A stretch of DNA of 64,000 nt, taken from assembly GCA_022885665.1 (NCBI GenBank), contig JAGQDJ010000110.1:1-64000 (forward strand), written 5' to 3'. How positions within the stretch are numbered: the stretch's first letter is position 1; each line of letters opens with the position of its first letter. Under the pieces are notes generated by a model. The model did no database searches and had not been told where the DNA came from. It saw nothing but the letters and a program-made list of their open reading frames with translations. The DNA is from Triops longicaudatus (taxonomy: Eukaryota; Arthropoda; Branchiopoda; Notostraca; Triopsidae). Both the position numbers and the translations under genes were made by a program. Shown here one piece after another: positions 33,381-47,780 of this stretch.

Positions 33381-36300
33381 AATAAAAAACCGCGTATAAT
33401 TAAACTACGAATTCTGCTCAGAGTCGATACAGTCAAGTCGAGACACTCTTAAAACGAGAGGCATTAAGATGATCAATTCTACGCACTAGTGAACTGTCGA
33501 TCCTAATTTCTTGATTGACAGCCTAACAATAAAAATAACTGCGTAGACTTGTTGACAGTCAGCCCGAAACTTTCTTATTGTATCTTCAGCAGTAAGAATG
33601 TGTTAATTTCGCATTTTTTCAAAGAAGGTACTATTATTTTTTTTCTTACTTGCTAAAGGAGTCTGGTTCTTCGAACCCTAAACTTAAGCACAAATATGTC
33701 GTTTATAGCCTTGTTGTGTATTCCTTTTCTCATAGAGGGAGTCTCTTTCTCAAACCGAAGATCTGTTGACTCATTTCAACGCAACAATTTCACGTTATTG
33801 GTCATGAATACGGAAAATAGTTGCTTCTCAATGCGTGCTTTAAGCCTGTGTGTTGTACAAACGATATTAAAAAGCTTATTTTCCCATTTCACTGAAGACC
33901 CCTTTTAATTGTTAATATATTTGACTTTTATTTCCATCAGTTTGAAATGCATTAACCACAACCAAAACTAACAGATTACGACAAAGGAGGGGCCTGTCAG
34001 CAAAAAAACTCGTTCCATGTCTTCTTTCTGTCCCTAAAAAGGCGTGCAAAGACCCTTTTCATATTATTTCCCATACTCGAGATGTTGAAAATCACACAAT
34101 ACGTATATAATATTTTTGGCTGGGCTCAACAAAGCGACAATGAGAAAAACCCCTGTAAGCTCTCGAATCACGTTTTTTTTTTCTTTTCTAACATGACGAT
34201 TTTTAGGCCGTAACCTTTTAGAGAGCCATTTTCATCTGAGCTCTTTTGCGATAGGGTATTATCCTGCAACAATGCGTTCCATGGCTGGCAACTTGAATAG
34301 AGGGCGGCCATTTTCACGGTGCTCCAACATTGGCCACCGATACCATTGTGGAGATCAAGGGAGCGGAGTAAATGAGATTTCCACGCTGTTACCAGGGAAT
34401 TCAAAGTTTCAACATTCAAACGCGAGTCCAAGGGGTGAAAACGTGATAGCAATTTTTGTTACCACCCCAAACACCTTTTTCTGTTGTATAAGCTACATTG
34501 CGTAGTAATTGGTTAATTTTGGGGTCAGAAAAAAAAAGGAGTCAGAAAAGCCATAAATACAACTCCGTTCAACGGCAAGAATGCGTTGTTCACTGTTGCA
34601 CTTTTGCTATAAGCCTGCGATGGACCATTAAAGGTTTTTGTTCGTCTTTAATTGCATATTGAAAATTCAATGGCCAAGTTAGGAAAGCTCCTATTGGTCC
34701 ACGGCGAGCGGAGCGCACTGCAAATCCTTAACAAAGCGCAAAACACCGACGGGCGTTATATTGCAGTACTTCATGTTGTAAGTACCGGCTCACCAGGTGA
34801 GCTTTAATTTAACGTCCAGTTTCATTGTGCGATGGTATTACTGCATATGTGCCATAGCTGGGTACTTTCCCCTACATATGCAACTGTAAAAGACACAATG
34901 GAAAGTATCCGTACCGAGTCTCGGATCTGTGTATCTCCACGGCACAAACCTGAATTTTGAACTCATAACGCTTGCTAAGTAACCTGCATTTTAGAATGGG
35001 CTTTTGTTGTCATGCTTTCTCCTCCGACAACTATATATGCAACTGTAACCCTTTAAAGTCTTTTTAATGAGGTACTTGCTGTTCCTTCACTGGAAAACAT
35101 CCCGTATATAATGTGTCGTAGTGAACAATCTACTCTCCAAAGCAGCAATTCAATTCTGGTGAGCTTTTATCCTCACGGTTCGCTTATACCAAGGCGCCCT
35201 TCCGACGTTTTTGAGTTTACGTACTGTCATCCTCTAACCCTTTTTACTTGCGTGTATGAACGCAGTTAAGAAAGGGTATACAGCTTTGGCTGCGGGAAAA
35301 AAAGAGCATACAATCTGAATTCTGTGTGACTCATTTATCATGTTTTGTTGATTTAGTTTCCTTTAGCACACACTATAATTCCCTATTAGCGTAAGTAGAA
35401 GACGATTAGCAGCATGCTTATTTACCGTTCATCGTAGAAGCTGCTCGAATAAAATAGTAGCTAGTAAAATTTCAATTTCTCCGGCTCTCAGCGGGTCTTT
35501 CCTCACCGCATCCTCATATGTTTTGCCTTTCAGTTGAACAAATGCTTGGGAAACTTTGGAGAGCAAATCCAATCGCGCATAAGGATAGGGAAAACATTCT
35601 CTTGTTCGCCAACTTCCCTCTTTTTCCCTCGCGCGATGTTCTGAAAGAAAAGCTAGGGGAAAGGGTGACAATGAGTCCGTTGAGTCGTGCACATCATACG
35701 GATCGCCACCACCACGTATAATATCCCATACCAGGGGGTACAGAGTGGCGTAGATATGCTCTCCCCCTCTGTAAATCTTGGAAGCCGACAGCACGTGACA
35801 CACAAAAAAACTTGTCTCGCTGCCTATAGCATTAATGTGCACCGTGTCCTCACGGAACAAACGGATGAGCCCTGCACGTGGCTTTCCTAAACAGGCCTTC
35901 ACGTAAGTGGCAAGGCTAATACTCCTCTTGACTTCTCAACATTTCATTAATCATACATCTAATAATATACGGCTAGGATAACAGGACCACCCGTTCTTCT
36001 TGAAAAGACACAGCTAATATTACCCTCGCTGAGCTTGACCCTTCTTTCCCATTGACACAGCTATTCTATACCGATACAGCAAGCGTTGATTAATGAATTG
36101 CTGTAGAAAAGCATCTTTAGTTTGTTCCTCAGTATTCTATCACAAAAAGGCAAAATAAAAGCAGGACGCTTACTATAGTCTTTCTCCCCAAAGGCTTTGA
36201 CTCGATTAATTGAAGAAAACTGGAATAAGAATGCATACACTAGCTTCTGTATAGGATAATCCACTACATTTAATAAAAGATAAAAAAAACGATTTAAAAA

Positions 36301-36717
36301 AACATTTTTTTTTATCTCAGCTTTCTTCCTAAAAGCTGTGAGATCACTTATCGACAAAACCGGATTATTTACTCAGTTCATTGCCTAAAAAACTGCGATG
36401 CTAAATGGTCAGGAAAGAAGCGGCTAAACAAATAACAAACTGTCGAGTACACGACAATCTGAGCTCTTTGCTTAAAGACCCTATGGCACGATTTATTGAC
36501 TAAACAGGAAATAAAAATTCATAAGCCACGCTCGTACTATATCATCCACTGCAGTACCACACGGTAGAAAATCGTAGCAAAGAGAAACCTGCTATGCGTC
36601 CAGCCTTATGGCCCGGATTCGCAGCCGGAAACCATGACGGTCATTGCGGGAGGTTTTCCTTTCTCTTGCCTTCTTCTTCGGACAGAGAACCGTAAAGAGC
36701 GTGAAAGAGCAGGCTCT

Positions 36718-37080
36718 CTATTCGTCAAGATAAAGCTGGGCAAACCCGCCTTTCTCATTGTCCGGGCTTCCCAATCTGGTTGGAGCGCTCGGTAAGTTAC
36801 GGATACGCCTTTTCATGCTCTCTGGCCAAGGCAAGCTGCGCTGTTTCGCCTTTGGTCGGATTGCGATAGCTTTCCGTTGAAGGCCGCTAGTGTAGAGAAC
36901 GAAGCAAGCCCGAAACCCCATGGCCCATGGCATAGCTTTTCTACGTCAGTCGTGTGGCTTCATCGCACCGTGAAACACCATCATTACCCTTCATTGTTAA
37001 CACAAACAGAAACTTAATCAGTACTTACAAGGCAAGTTTGCTACTTATACAGTTTGGCTGGTTTAGTGAAGTGAAATAAA
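36718..37080 (+). promoter_or_regulatory. Possible 5'-UTR exon end and leader intron of the Sox21a-like gene
   Basis: A consensus donor CTCG|GTAAGT occurs at 36791/36792. An acceptor GGTTTAG|TGAAG at 37066/37067 sits 15 bp before the ATG. They could bound a leader intron of about 275 bp. No transcript evidence is available, and both sites may be fortuitous. Confidence 0.25.
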
Positions 37081-37081
37081 A

Positions 37082-38227
37082 ATGGAAATGACAGCCCTTT
37101 CTTGCGCATCGTCTGGCACGCCGTCGCCCGACTTGATCAGTTCACACGGCAAACGTTCCAACCCGGATCATATCAAAAGACCCATGAATGCCTTCATGGT
37201 TTGGTCGCGCTTACAGCGCCGAAAAATAGCCCAGGATCATCCGAAAATGCATAACTCGGAAATTTCCAAACGTTTAGGTAAGTTTGCAAGTTCTTAAAAT
37301 TGCGCTTGTGCGAATTTTGCCATCCTTAGGATCGAAAAATTTGAGTAAAATGTTAGTCAATATTACGACAATATTACGACAATTTTGCCGCAAGCTTACT
37401 AAAAATCGCATACGTAACTTACAGGCGCGGAATGGAAACTGTTGAATGAAGAAGAAAAACGACCCTTTATCGACGAAGCGAAACGCTTACGAACTCTGCA
37501 CATGAAAGAGCATCCTGATTATAAGTACCGACCCCGTCGTAAGCCCAGAGCCCCCACCAATAAGGCGCCCTATGCCGCTTTTCCCATGTCTTACATGACT
37601 ACTCCACATGGAAATAATCTCGATCCCGTCGCGTCCTGGTTTTCCGTGGCTGGGAACAATCCAAACAATACGGTCAACAACACGATGAGCCAAGCGTCTT
37701 CGTACAACAGTTCTGCGGCGGCCGCGGCCGCTGCCTTCGAGTTGGACAAATCTCGCCTCTTCGGCTTCGCTCCCAACCCTTACAGTACCGTGCCAACTGG
37801 GCCCTACTACGCCACGACTCCTGCAGCCGCAGCGGCGGCATTTGGTAATCTGGCTATGAACATGGCAGCCATGCCTCCTTTGCATTTGCATCACAATGCA
37901 CCACAATGCGGAGCTACGGATTTATCTTCTTTGTCCACCGGCACCGTTGCTGCAGATGACAACAATGGCAAACTTCCTTCCTTGTCCATGGTGTCTACCG
38001 CCTTGCAGCCGAATTCCAGCGCCAACTCGGCAATCTATTCTTCCCTCATGTACTCGAAAGCTATGCAGCAAGTAACCTCCGCCAACAACAACACAGCGGC
38101 GAATATCAGCCGACCCAGAATGTCGCCCACTTTGCCCTCGCCTGCCGCAGTAGCCGCGTATGGAGCCGCTTACCCTTCTCTGGATCAGTTAGCCGGATTA
38201 CGAAGGCCAGTACCCGTAATCTACTAA
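37082..38227 (+). CDS. Sox21a: SoxB-family HMG-box transcription factor, Sox21a-like (two exons)
   Basis: Exons 37082-37277 and 37425-38227 join to 332 aa. The HMG box spans about residues 29-107 (HIKRPMNAFMVWSRLQRRKI ... MKEHPDYKYRPRRKPR) and has every SoxB hallmark, including the nuclear-localisation basic ends. It bends DNA at AACAAT-like sites. The phase-1 intron sits inside the box, right after SKRL. The C-terminal part is rich in Ala, Asn, Ser and Tyr with two poly-Ala runs, and the protein ends in RRPVPVIY. That tail, the short N-terminus and the overall size resemble arthropod Sox21a; the symbol is therefore tentative within the SoxB2 group (Dichaete, Sox21a, Sox21b). Expected roles are neural or gut-stem-cell regulation. 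A paralogue lies 15.6 kb downstream on the same strand. Confidence 0.9.
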
Positions 38228-38451
38228 CGAACTCCATCAACGCACTAACCCCATCACTGTTTTCTCTCCTTTCTGCTTCGCAAATCCATTGATATTCATT
38301 GCCGAGTCAGTTCGGTTTGTCATTGTAAAGGTTTTCAAGTATTACTCTCATAACCGTTTAACCCGGTTCACAATTGTAAAAGTATATAAAGCACCTTCAC
38401 CTGTTAAGTAGTCCTTGTGGCATTCGGTTGTACAAGTCATGTGTAAGAGTC

Positions 38452-38457
38452 AATAAA
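38452..38457 (+). terminator. Candidate polyadenylation signal for the Sox21a-like gene
   Basis: AATAAA 225 bp past the stop codon, followed within 20 bp by an A-rich stretch. This predicts a short 3' UTR of about 250 bp. Confidence 0.55.
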
Positions 38458-41400
38458 TTATTGCACAAAAAAAGACCAAATATTTAACCCAACCTGCCTG
38501 CAAAGACATTAGATAGAGCGCTGCATTTACAAATTTTGTCATCCACGTAAAGAAGAGACATTACACCGGTGCTTCCAATTTGTAATAAAGCGACAGAAAT
38601 AGGGTTCTCGTGGAAGGAGTAGCTCTAAATTTCAGGGGTGTTTGTTTCAAAGTCTGTAGACTCATCCCCCTGCCACAACTGCCGTTATCACGGTGACAAG
38701 GCAAAAAAAGGTGTGACGGGTGAGTGAAAGCTTTTTACACTTCCAGTGAATCCATCCATCCTGCCATGAGCCCCGTGTGTGCAGCTCCAGCAACACCGTC
38801 AAGGAAAGGACAGTTTTTATGAAGGGAAGAGGAACGAGTACGGAGCAGCGCGAGCTGTAGAGGTGAGGGTGGGTACTCGTAAAGGAGAGAAAGACGTGGA
38901 AAATTAATCTCAGGAAGAATGCTTGCCAAGTCTCAGAACAGCACTCCCGAATGTTGGCTAGCTTGGTCCCTTAAGTCCATTCTTTTCCCAAAGTTTCTGG
39001 GGACAATAGATGAGAGTAGAGAGTAAAGAGAAAGAAGGAGCGCGAGACCCTTCTGGTTTTATCCTGGGGTTTTCGATTGTAGCTCCAGGTGACAGGACAA
39101 TGGCTAGGTTGCTGAGTCGTATCACTCAGCCCTGCTGAGGAAAACACTGGTCCATGCTGCGGTAACCCAACCAAAAGCCGTTGCCTGGGTAATCATTGTT
39201 GCAACTCCGATGTACACAACAATAGCCACCAACGTCAAACACAGGGAAACCCTTTGTGACACTCACATCCAAATTAAGAAGTTCAGCCATTCTAGAAGGC
39301 TGTACATCAAACAGGTCAAGAAGCACAGCGACTGAACAACTACCGTGATTAAATCTACGTTTACATGTATTGCAAAGAGCAATGTAATCAACTTTCCGTT
39401 TTCAAGAAAAAATGGAGGCGCGCATTTAGAAAGTAACACGTTGGATCAGTTGTCGTGCAACTCATGATCGAGGCGAACCCAAGTCTGCCAAAGATAGAAT
39501 CGTAGAACATGTCCCAGTTACCCACCTTAAAACACGAACCATTAAGGCATTTGTTAACCTAAACGAGCAGAACGAGGTGACAATGACTGAACTGATATCG
39601 AAATGGAAGTGGCCTGTTCTTCCAAGATCCGGTTGCTTCGTCTTGTTGGGCAATAGTAGCACAAATAGAGCGACCTTCTATCTTTATTTTTTATTTTGGT
39701 TCTTTTTTTCCCCCATTGTAGGCCCCATTTAGAAAGGAAGCATAATCGCATTGCCTATTGTTGTCGACTTTTGTCGACTTGAAATGGATCAGTTATTATT
39801 TCAAGAGACACACGAAACAAATAGAAACAAGACAATGCTTTTGCGTATGAAACGGAATACTTACTGCTCTATAAAGCATAACAGTGGAGAGAAAAAGGTT
39901 AAAAAATGATTTCTTTTTCAGAGAGGAAAAAAATATAAAATAAAGCGTTCCAAATGTCTCGATTCGTTTGTAAGCCCACCCAGCAGTTTTTCCAAAGCTT
40001 TCCAAAAAGCCTTTCCACTCTTGAGCGAAACTACGCTTTATAGTTGTCAATGTTAAAAATCCAACGTAAAACCAAACATACCTACACAACATGCCGCACC
40101 TGCCTTGAAAACTTAACACACACACATCCCAGACAGACTTCCTAAACTTGACAAAAGAACTCGAAAGCGGTAACCTCTTTCTTTAACCAATTACGGGTCT
40201 CTCATTTAAATAAAACTAACAGAAATTACCTTCCCAAACAAAAAAAAAAGGATCGAGAGTGAAATAAGCTTCAACTGATAGCTACTTGGCTCACACAATT
40301 TGGGCTTCTTTGGCGGCGTAGGTTTCCACAAGGTGCGGGGCTTTCATTAAAGGCTCATAAATTGGCTTTGCACAACTCCTTCATGTCAACATTGGGATAA
40401 GAGACCATGCTTAATGAGACGTAAGCTCGTTCTTCGTTTCCCCTTTTCCCCAGTTTCTTCCTTTCTTCCTTTCGTGGTCATACCTGTGTTACTATAACGT
40501 TCGGCTGCAGTCTGGAAAAAAAGGAAGAACAACGCCAGCTTTTCTCACATTAGGCGAGTTTGCTTAGCGGTTAATTTCCCTATGCTACGTTTCATAGGAA
40601 TTATGAGACTTAAAGACGGCATAAGAACTGACACACCTGTCAGAACAACTTTAGCTATGCGTATTTCTCTGCGTTTGCTACACGTATCCATAGCGAGTTG
40701 TTCTCCATTCTGCTCCTTTTTTCGCCTTGCCTTTGCAAAAGTTTAGAGAAAGAAAATCAACGACAAGTCTTGAGGTCCTAACGAGCAAGAGTAACCCTGT
40801 CATTACACTATTTTCCGTGTCATTGTGGGCGCTCGGTTAATGCTAGGCTGTAAGAAAAAATTACGAGCCGCTTGGCATTCACCTTTTATTTCGGGCATAC
40901 AGGTCGTTTTTTTTCCCGAAAACCATGCACACACATACACACACAAGCTGCTAACCGCGTTTTAAAACTGTCATTATTCGTGCAGCAGTTTCTTCATCCC
41001 CTCCTCAAAAACTGGGAAAAAAGGATGAGCACATAATGTGGTGGTGCTTATAGCTTGAATTAGCTTTGGCGGCAGGTTCTTTCATAACTCATTAGCATTC
41101 ATCACTTTATAAGAATCAAGAATACATGGAAACATCGCCTTTTGCATCCTTCCAGCTAAAGCGTTACTTTGGTGAATTTTTTTCTAATAGCTTTTTCTTT
41201 CGTGTACAGTTCGCTTACATCCTGGTCCACAACCAACAATCCCCCTAAAATGAAAGAACATTTCTGCGTTTTCTTTCTTTGTCTTTTCTATGTTACGCTA
41301 TTGTGTAATGTAAAACAATATATGTGGTCATAATTATAGTTCGGTGCGATGATAACTATTGGGCAAACCTCCGAATGGGAATGGTCGTTTACCGCCCCTT

Positions 41401-44400
41401 TTGTGTCCAAGAATCCCGAGCTTTGGCAATACAAAATCGTGCGTACACATTATATTCTAACTTTTGTGCAACTTTTCTTGCGCACGTATTAACGCGTCCC
41501 GAACTAGAAAAAGAAAGGAAAAAGGAAAAAAAAAACACCCGCTGAAAAAAAGAAACTCTTTTATGATTACTTCGCGTGCCCACTTTAACTACTCACAAAT
41601 ACGTTTCGGCGGTTTACAGTCCAAACCTAAAAACCACCCACTTTCCCCCTAAAGCAGTGTGCGCTTCTAAATAAACATAAAGTGCATTAAAAGATCACGC
41701 AAGAATTAAAGCATATATACGGAGTCCCGAGCTGGTGAAGTACGAAGATACTCAAGTTGCACAAGCTGTTCCCATGGTTCCTTGTGTTATCCTGCAAAAC
41801 GTACCGCCTGCACTGCCCGGGTATACATTAGGTAACGTGGTAATCGTAACACCAGTGAAATGCATACCATCAAGTATCGCATGTTAAGAGGACGTCTCCG
41901 TGAAACAAAAGCGGGGATCCGGGGAGAACAGGCGCGATCTTTTGTTCCTATGGCCTTAGCGCCCAGCGTACTCGTTGCAACAATGAAACACAGATGCTTC
42001 GCACGGCCTGTCAACAATACTATGGCAAAACAACCGTTCCCTCGCATCCAACCTGCGTCTCAGCTTCCTACTTCTTTAAACTACATACAACGCGATACAC
42101 TACCAACATTCACATGTATAACTGCTCCCTTTCCCCTCACAACGATAAAAACTACCACCTACAGTTGTTGACACTTGGGAGCTTTATGCTTGTATAACAA
42201 GCAAGCAACCCCAGAAGAGTCATTAGCCACGTTAAACGCAACTCCCCCGTTTCATATCTTTCCGATAGACTAAAACACTATATCCCGAGTTAGTCATATT
42301 ACGAAGTTATTGTTCCATAAACCCCCTGAAAAGCTCTCTATTCATCCTCAAAATACTGTTCTCCGCATAAAATCTCCTGGGTCTGCGCATAAAATACCAG
42401 GCGGTAAAACTAAATAAAACGAATAAAAAATGTCGTAGGGCGAACAACACCACCAACCCCAATTTAAGACAGGGTGTAAACTATTCGGGGAATAGGAAGA
42501 ACTGCCGCTGCGTTTTGTCCCAAGCTTGCACAAGGCCCAATAAATGCCCCCACAATATCACTTTCCCTGCGATTCCTTTTTGTCTTCTTTCACACAGCCT
42601 CACTCGAGCGAAAAAAAAAAAAAAAACGAAGATCAGAAGTCGTGCAGTCATTTAAAACTGTTTTAAAATTCTTTGCGAAACGAGCAACTAAAGTAAGAAG
42701 CATGGGCAAATCTCGGCTTCAGGATTGAAATAATTGGGTATGTTTGAAATGCTTTAAGTAATGTTCTGGTGGACTTACAAACTGTTACGATAATGTCTAC
42801 TCTTCATTAAAGACAACTGCCAGGAATACGAGAAATAAACAAAACAAGGCACAAACTTCCTCACCAAATTTATTTCATAGAAGCTTTTCCGAGCTAAAGC
42901 TGGAGCTCCTTCATAGCTATCACATTTACTGTCACTTTTGTAATTCACCTAAAACTTGATTACTCTTCAGCCACGTCAGACCGGAGCAGAAGCGTAATCC
43001 CAGAAAACGAAGCACGCCACAATAACGCGCTATGCTGCAGTTGTATCTTCTACCCTTCCGCCATAAAAACCTTGGGACAGGTGTGGAAAAGACCATGATT
43101 ATCAAACTTTTACGACACGACCTTTCTTCTTCCGAAACTCGCTTCAATTGGGCCCCTGTTCATTCCCGATAGGCTTTTCGGGAAGGCCTGTTACTCAACC
43201 TCTAGCAAACGCTGTGGCAGCCTCCCTATTTACAATCTAACAATGGGCTCTCTTTACGTTTTCCCAGTGTCTCCCAATCTCTGAGCCTTTCTTTCCAAAC
43301 TGCAAAACTCGCAGCGTTCGATTTCCACAACATGCTCCCACGTACGCGCATGTTTCCATAACAATGCCGTCACTAATAGCAGCTCCACGCATAGTCCGCT
43401 TTTGTGTCGCGATAATCAAATCCGATAGGTTGTGTGACTTTACCTTTGCTTTTATACCCACAAAAAAAGGGTTAGGAAAAATGAAGAAGTGTTATTCTTA
43501 AACGCTTTTTTTCCCAACTTTCGTCGAAGGGAGGCTTGCCGAGGTGTCCGGGGAGCTGTCACCTGTATAAGGCGATCTTTTTTGGCTTTGGAAGGCAACC
43601 AGCGGACGTGCGGGTTCAAGCCAAGTTCTGTAAGGTCCCTGCGGGGACTCTGTCCCACATTCCCTGAATGCTTCTCACGACCTTCCATAACCAAGCGTCC
43701 TTTGGAGTGAGAAGACCTGCGTTTTCTTCGACACGTGAGGCAATGAATGGTCGCGCACACCTTTTAAAAACACTTGATAAGCTAATTCATAAGCTATAAG
43801 CTACATTATACTTTTCGTAGCCTTAGACGCCTTATGGGGCCTCGTTTCAGCCCGTTCTATTCCAACTTGTCGTGGCCCTTTTTACCCTCTCGGTTAAAGA
43901 ATACTCCAAACCAAATTTGTCACGCTTCAAACTCTTCTTCGTGGGAAAATGTGAATGCTCCATGTAAAAACTGTCCTCGACTTGTTTCTCTGGCATGTCA
44001 CACACTCACGCCCACACGAAACACAACAGAATATTGTGCATAATCAGTACAACTGAACTCGTATGTCAAAAAATCTGGCCAACAAAGACATTCAGGATAA
44101 CACATTCAAATGGCTTGCTCAAAAAAATAGAGAGACAAATGAGTGTCATGTCAATGTTTGCTATGAATGCCGTGTCTACATTTGCATACAAGACTGTTGC
44201 TCCTCTTTTTTTCCCCTCCGTCTTCTATGTCATACGAATAACTTAAAGTAATGCAATCCGAATGTTCAAATATGGTCACCAACACAAAATTACCGTTTTT
44301 CATGAAATGACACACTGAGGTCATTTCCATGACCGGGGACAACTCTGTCTCCGTCGCGAGACTTTATTCAATAGTTTCTTCGGTCACTGAAGAGGTCACA

Positions 44401-47400
44401 TGCGCAAGGCTTTTTGCAATTTCTGAACCAACAACTCACAAAACTTTTCCCATGGTCTTCGCTTTATCCCCCCCCCCCTACCCCCCAGCATACACTCGCT
44501 CCAAGCAGCTTCGAAAAAGAGCTAAAAAAACGAAGCGAAAAAGATTACCTACTAGCTGTTGTTTTTTGCCAGTTTTCGTCACCAAGACCGGAGGAGGTCC
44601 AAGTCCGAAAACATCCTCTCAAATGGTCACCCAGCGGGGACACCATAGAACAGGTTTGGTATAATAATAAATAATGCAAAAAAACTGCCTTTTCAAGTTT
44701 TCCCCCCTCTACTTATTAACTCTCCCAGAAAGACAGGGAACATTATCTCGCGCCTTGGAAACCTATCTGGGCCAGTGTTAAAAAATGATAATACTAAAAA
44801 AAAAAGCTTGGCCCACACGCTTCTTGGGTTGTCACTCGAACCACGCGGCGCTAAATGGGACCGAAAGTTTATCAGATCACTTGTCATTTGAATTTCCGCT
44901 CCAACACCTCTTTCCACTTTTCCTGTTGGCCATTTGCTTTAGGAGAGCTTAGGCTGGCTTGCCACAGATGAAAAACACAAAAGAAAAGAAACAGGGAAAA
45001 GAAAAAGAAGTGTGATATGCCCATATTTTGACTTAAGTGTCTTGAAAGATTTTCTATTCAGGTAACACAAAAGGTGAGGGTATTCAACAATCCCAGGAGG
45101 TGAATCGCCCTGGTCTCTACTATAGGGCATAAAATAGAATTCTTAGACTTGGCCAGAAGAATCTTGAATTTCAAAAGAAAAAAGAGAGAGTAAGAAGAGG
45201 GAGAACGAGGGAGACCTAGTAAAACGGGGGGTGGGTTTTAGGGTACAAGTGGGGTTACAATTCACCCGCACCTTAGCCCTGGCAGACAGCTTGTCGCCTC
45301 CGTTTTCTACCGTTTTGGGAGGCCTTGGATTTTTCGTGCCTTAGCTGCTGAACCGGTAGAAGGCTATGAATTTCCTATTCAGCGACAAGTAAAGTAACAC
45401 CTGAGCAGCACTGAAAAACCGGACAGGTCATTCAAGTTTTGTTCAATCCAATCCCTGCAGTCAGCTCAGGTATGCTAAACTGTCCCTCCCTGCCCCACCT
45501 GTGAACTTGCCTTGTCATAAAAATGTGGGCCCGGGGGATTTGTTCGCACTTTGCCGGAGTTATTCGTAGCATGTTGCTAATTTAGATGATTTCCATCGTC
45601 CTCGTGCCCAACTTCTAATTAAAGCTTCGCATTCTTCTCGCTTTTAACCTCAATAGCTTGCCTAACACTCAACGAGAAATGAGCTTATCAAGTTGAAATG
45701 CAGTTTGACGTCAAAGCGTCAAAAAATGAGAGGCAAGCGGAAAACGGCACACAATCGACCGGAAATGATTGCTGGGGAGGGTCAGAAACAAAACAATAGC
45801 TCAGGTGTCGCAGCAATTCTCTTTTCCTTCGCAACTTGAAAAGCTTTTACCCACTCCCTTATCCTATAGTCCTCTCTTGTGCCTGAAAGAGGAGGCCTAA
45901 TTGAATGGGGGTCCACTATATATAGCCATTGTCCATCACAACGGGCGCGCTATATTTTATTTTCGATATAGGGCGAGGCATACCAGCGAAACAACCGACA
46001 AAACCTCAGCAGGCGGTCACTCAATGTCACCAACACCCAACAATGCGCGTACCCTCTTTCAGTGCGAAAAAAATTCCCTTTCGCAACACGCAAAAAAATT
46101 GGCCATTCTTTTAGCACCTCATTTAGCCACGGTTGCAATCAGCAAGTTAAGCTCCCCCTAAACAACGACCCGAAACGGACCTGTGAATTTTTCAATTATT
46201 CAACAGGTTGTAAAAAGAAACTCAGTTTTATGCACACTAATTCCACAACCGAAACTTATAAAACAGATCTCAAAGAATTGCGGAGACTTTGAGCAGTCAG
46301 TGAATTACGTTCGAAAATAACCCAGCAACCGGAAAACGAACGTTTCACATTTCTCGCAGGCAGGCATTGAAGAGAGTGGGAGGGGGCTATGAAAACGTTG
46401 CAACGAGTGGAGTAGATAGAGTTTTGGTTATCGCTGGCAGAAGAAGTCGAGTCGATTCGCCTCACCTGGGCTTCTTGGGCTGCCACATTACACACAAGGG
46501 ACAAAATAGCCTCAGAATAGCACTTCTTGGGACTCCTTTCAAGGTCCTTCTCAATGGTGCTTCCGCGTGAAAACGCCGAAACCTTTTCATTTGTACAAAA
46601 GCAACAAAAGGCTCCTTGGTGCTTGGGTCTGGCTTTTAATGGCAGTTTGGGTAAGGATAGCATAAAAGGCCAAGTCTGAAGCCAACCTAAACCAAGGCAT
46701 GCTCGCGGACGAGCAAACGGACCTTTATAAATATTACTAAGCCAAGTTTCGCCAAGTGAACATGAATGAATATAACACTACACTGTAATACGAGGTGCCC
46801 CTACCTTTTATACTAGAAAAAAGACATGGTAGAAGTGTAGGTGCTACTTTTTCCCTCATTCTAACTTCTTCATTCTTTCCGAGGCTTTCAAAACGACACT
46901 AGGAAAAAATAGTCTACAAGAAATCGCTTTGTGTGACGCTGGTTAAGAAGCAACAATGCTTTATTTCTTGTGCACTACTCTGTGTAAACTTTTCACCTAT
47001 ATACAGAGGCAATGAACCAAAACTTTTTAGAACGTATTGTCCACACCTTTCTTTCCATCGCCACACATACAGTGCTTGCTACAAAATAGTATTGTTGCAA
47101 AGCGCCGACAGGACACAGCAGCAGTGAGAGGGCTTAGTCACTCACCTACCAAAAGACCCTGAGCCTATTATAGCCATGAAGTTTTATTCACACTAACAAG
47201 ATTGGTGTCACATCCATTTTCCTCCCTTTTGACAATCTTTAGAAAAAAAAACGTGACATGATAACGCTAGGCAAGTTATTTTCTTTGTTCACTCAAACAT
47301 TTTCAAGCCCTACTATGTTCCTCGTAAATGGCCTATAACGAACAAAAGGTTTTGAATCCGTAGTGAGACTTGAATATAACCACGACTTAAAAGAGCAAAA

Positions 47401-47689
47401 TTCTGCCTAATTTCTGTACTTAACTCCTTAACGCCTTCACATTCTTCCCTTCTCCCCACAAAAAAAAAGTTGGAAGTTATTCACACTAATTCCGTGGTTT
47501 TCACGGTACTCTTTACTAGACAAGGGCTCTAACTAACCTTCACTGAAAAGTGAAGTCGACAAAAGCAAAAATATAGCGTCGATCAAGACAACGCCTAAGC
47601 GTTAGTCACCTCCGTGGAGTAATGTCAACCACCCACGTTCGCCTCAAATTTTCTCGCGTTCTTCTCGGGAGTACGCTCGATTAAAAGCT

Positions 47690-47780
47690 TGCTAACCCGT
47701 TCCCATAACATGAAAAGTGATCCCAAGTACTGAAGTTAAGCATCTACAAGCAGCATCAGCGTACCTGCTGGGCTGTCATT
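47690..47780 (+). pseudogene. Diverged 5S rRNA-like segment
   Basis: The string CTGAAGTTAAGCATC matches the box-A core of animal 5S rRNA genes (GAAGTTAAGCA). It is preceded by CCCGTTCCC and TGATCCCA, as in the helix before it, and followed by GTACCTGCTGGGCTG, resembling the C-box region. Extra bases disrupt the normal spacing and the 5' and 3' ends are missing, so it is at best a 5S pseudogene or the head of a 5S-derived SINE. Confidence 0.35.

Noticed and set aside
37487..37906. 139-codon antisense ORF in the first Sox gene
   Set aside because: Shadow of the Sox coding frame on the other strand.
40555..40620. Third possible SINE head (TTGCTTAGCGGTTAA)
   Set aside because: No box B at the spacing seen in the other two copies and no tail homology.
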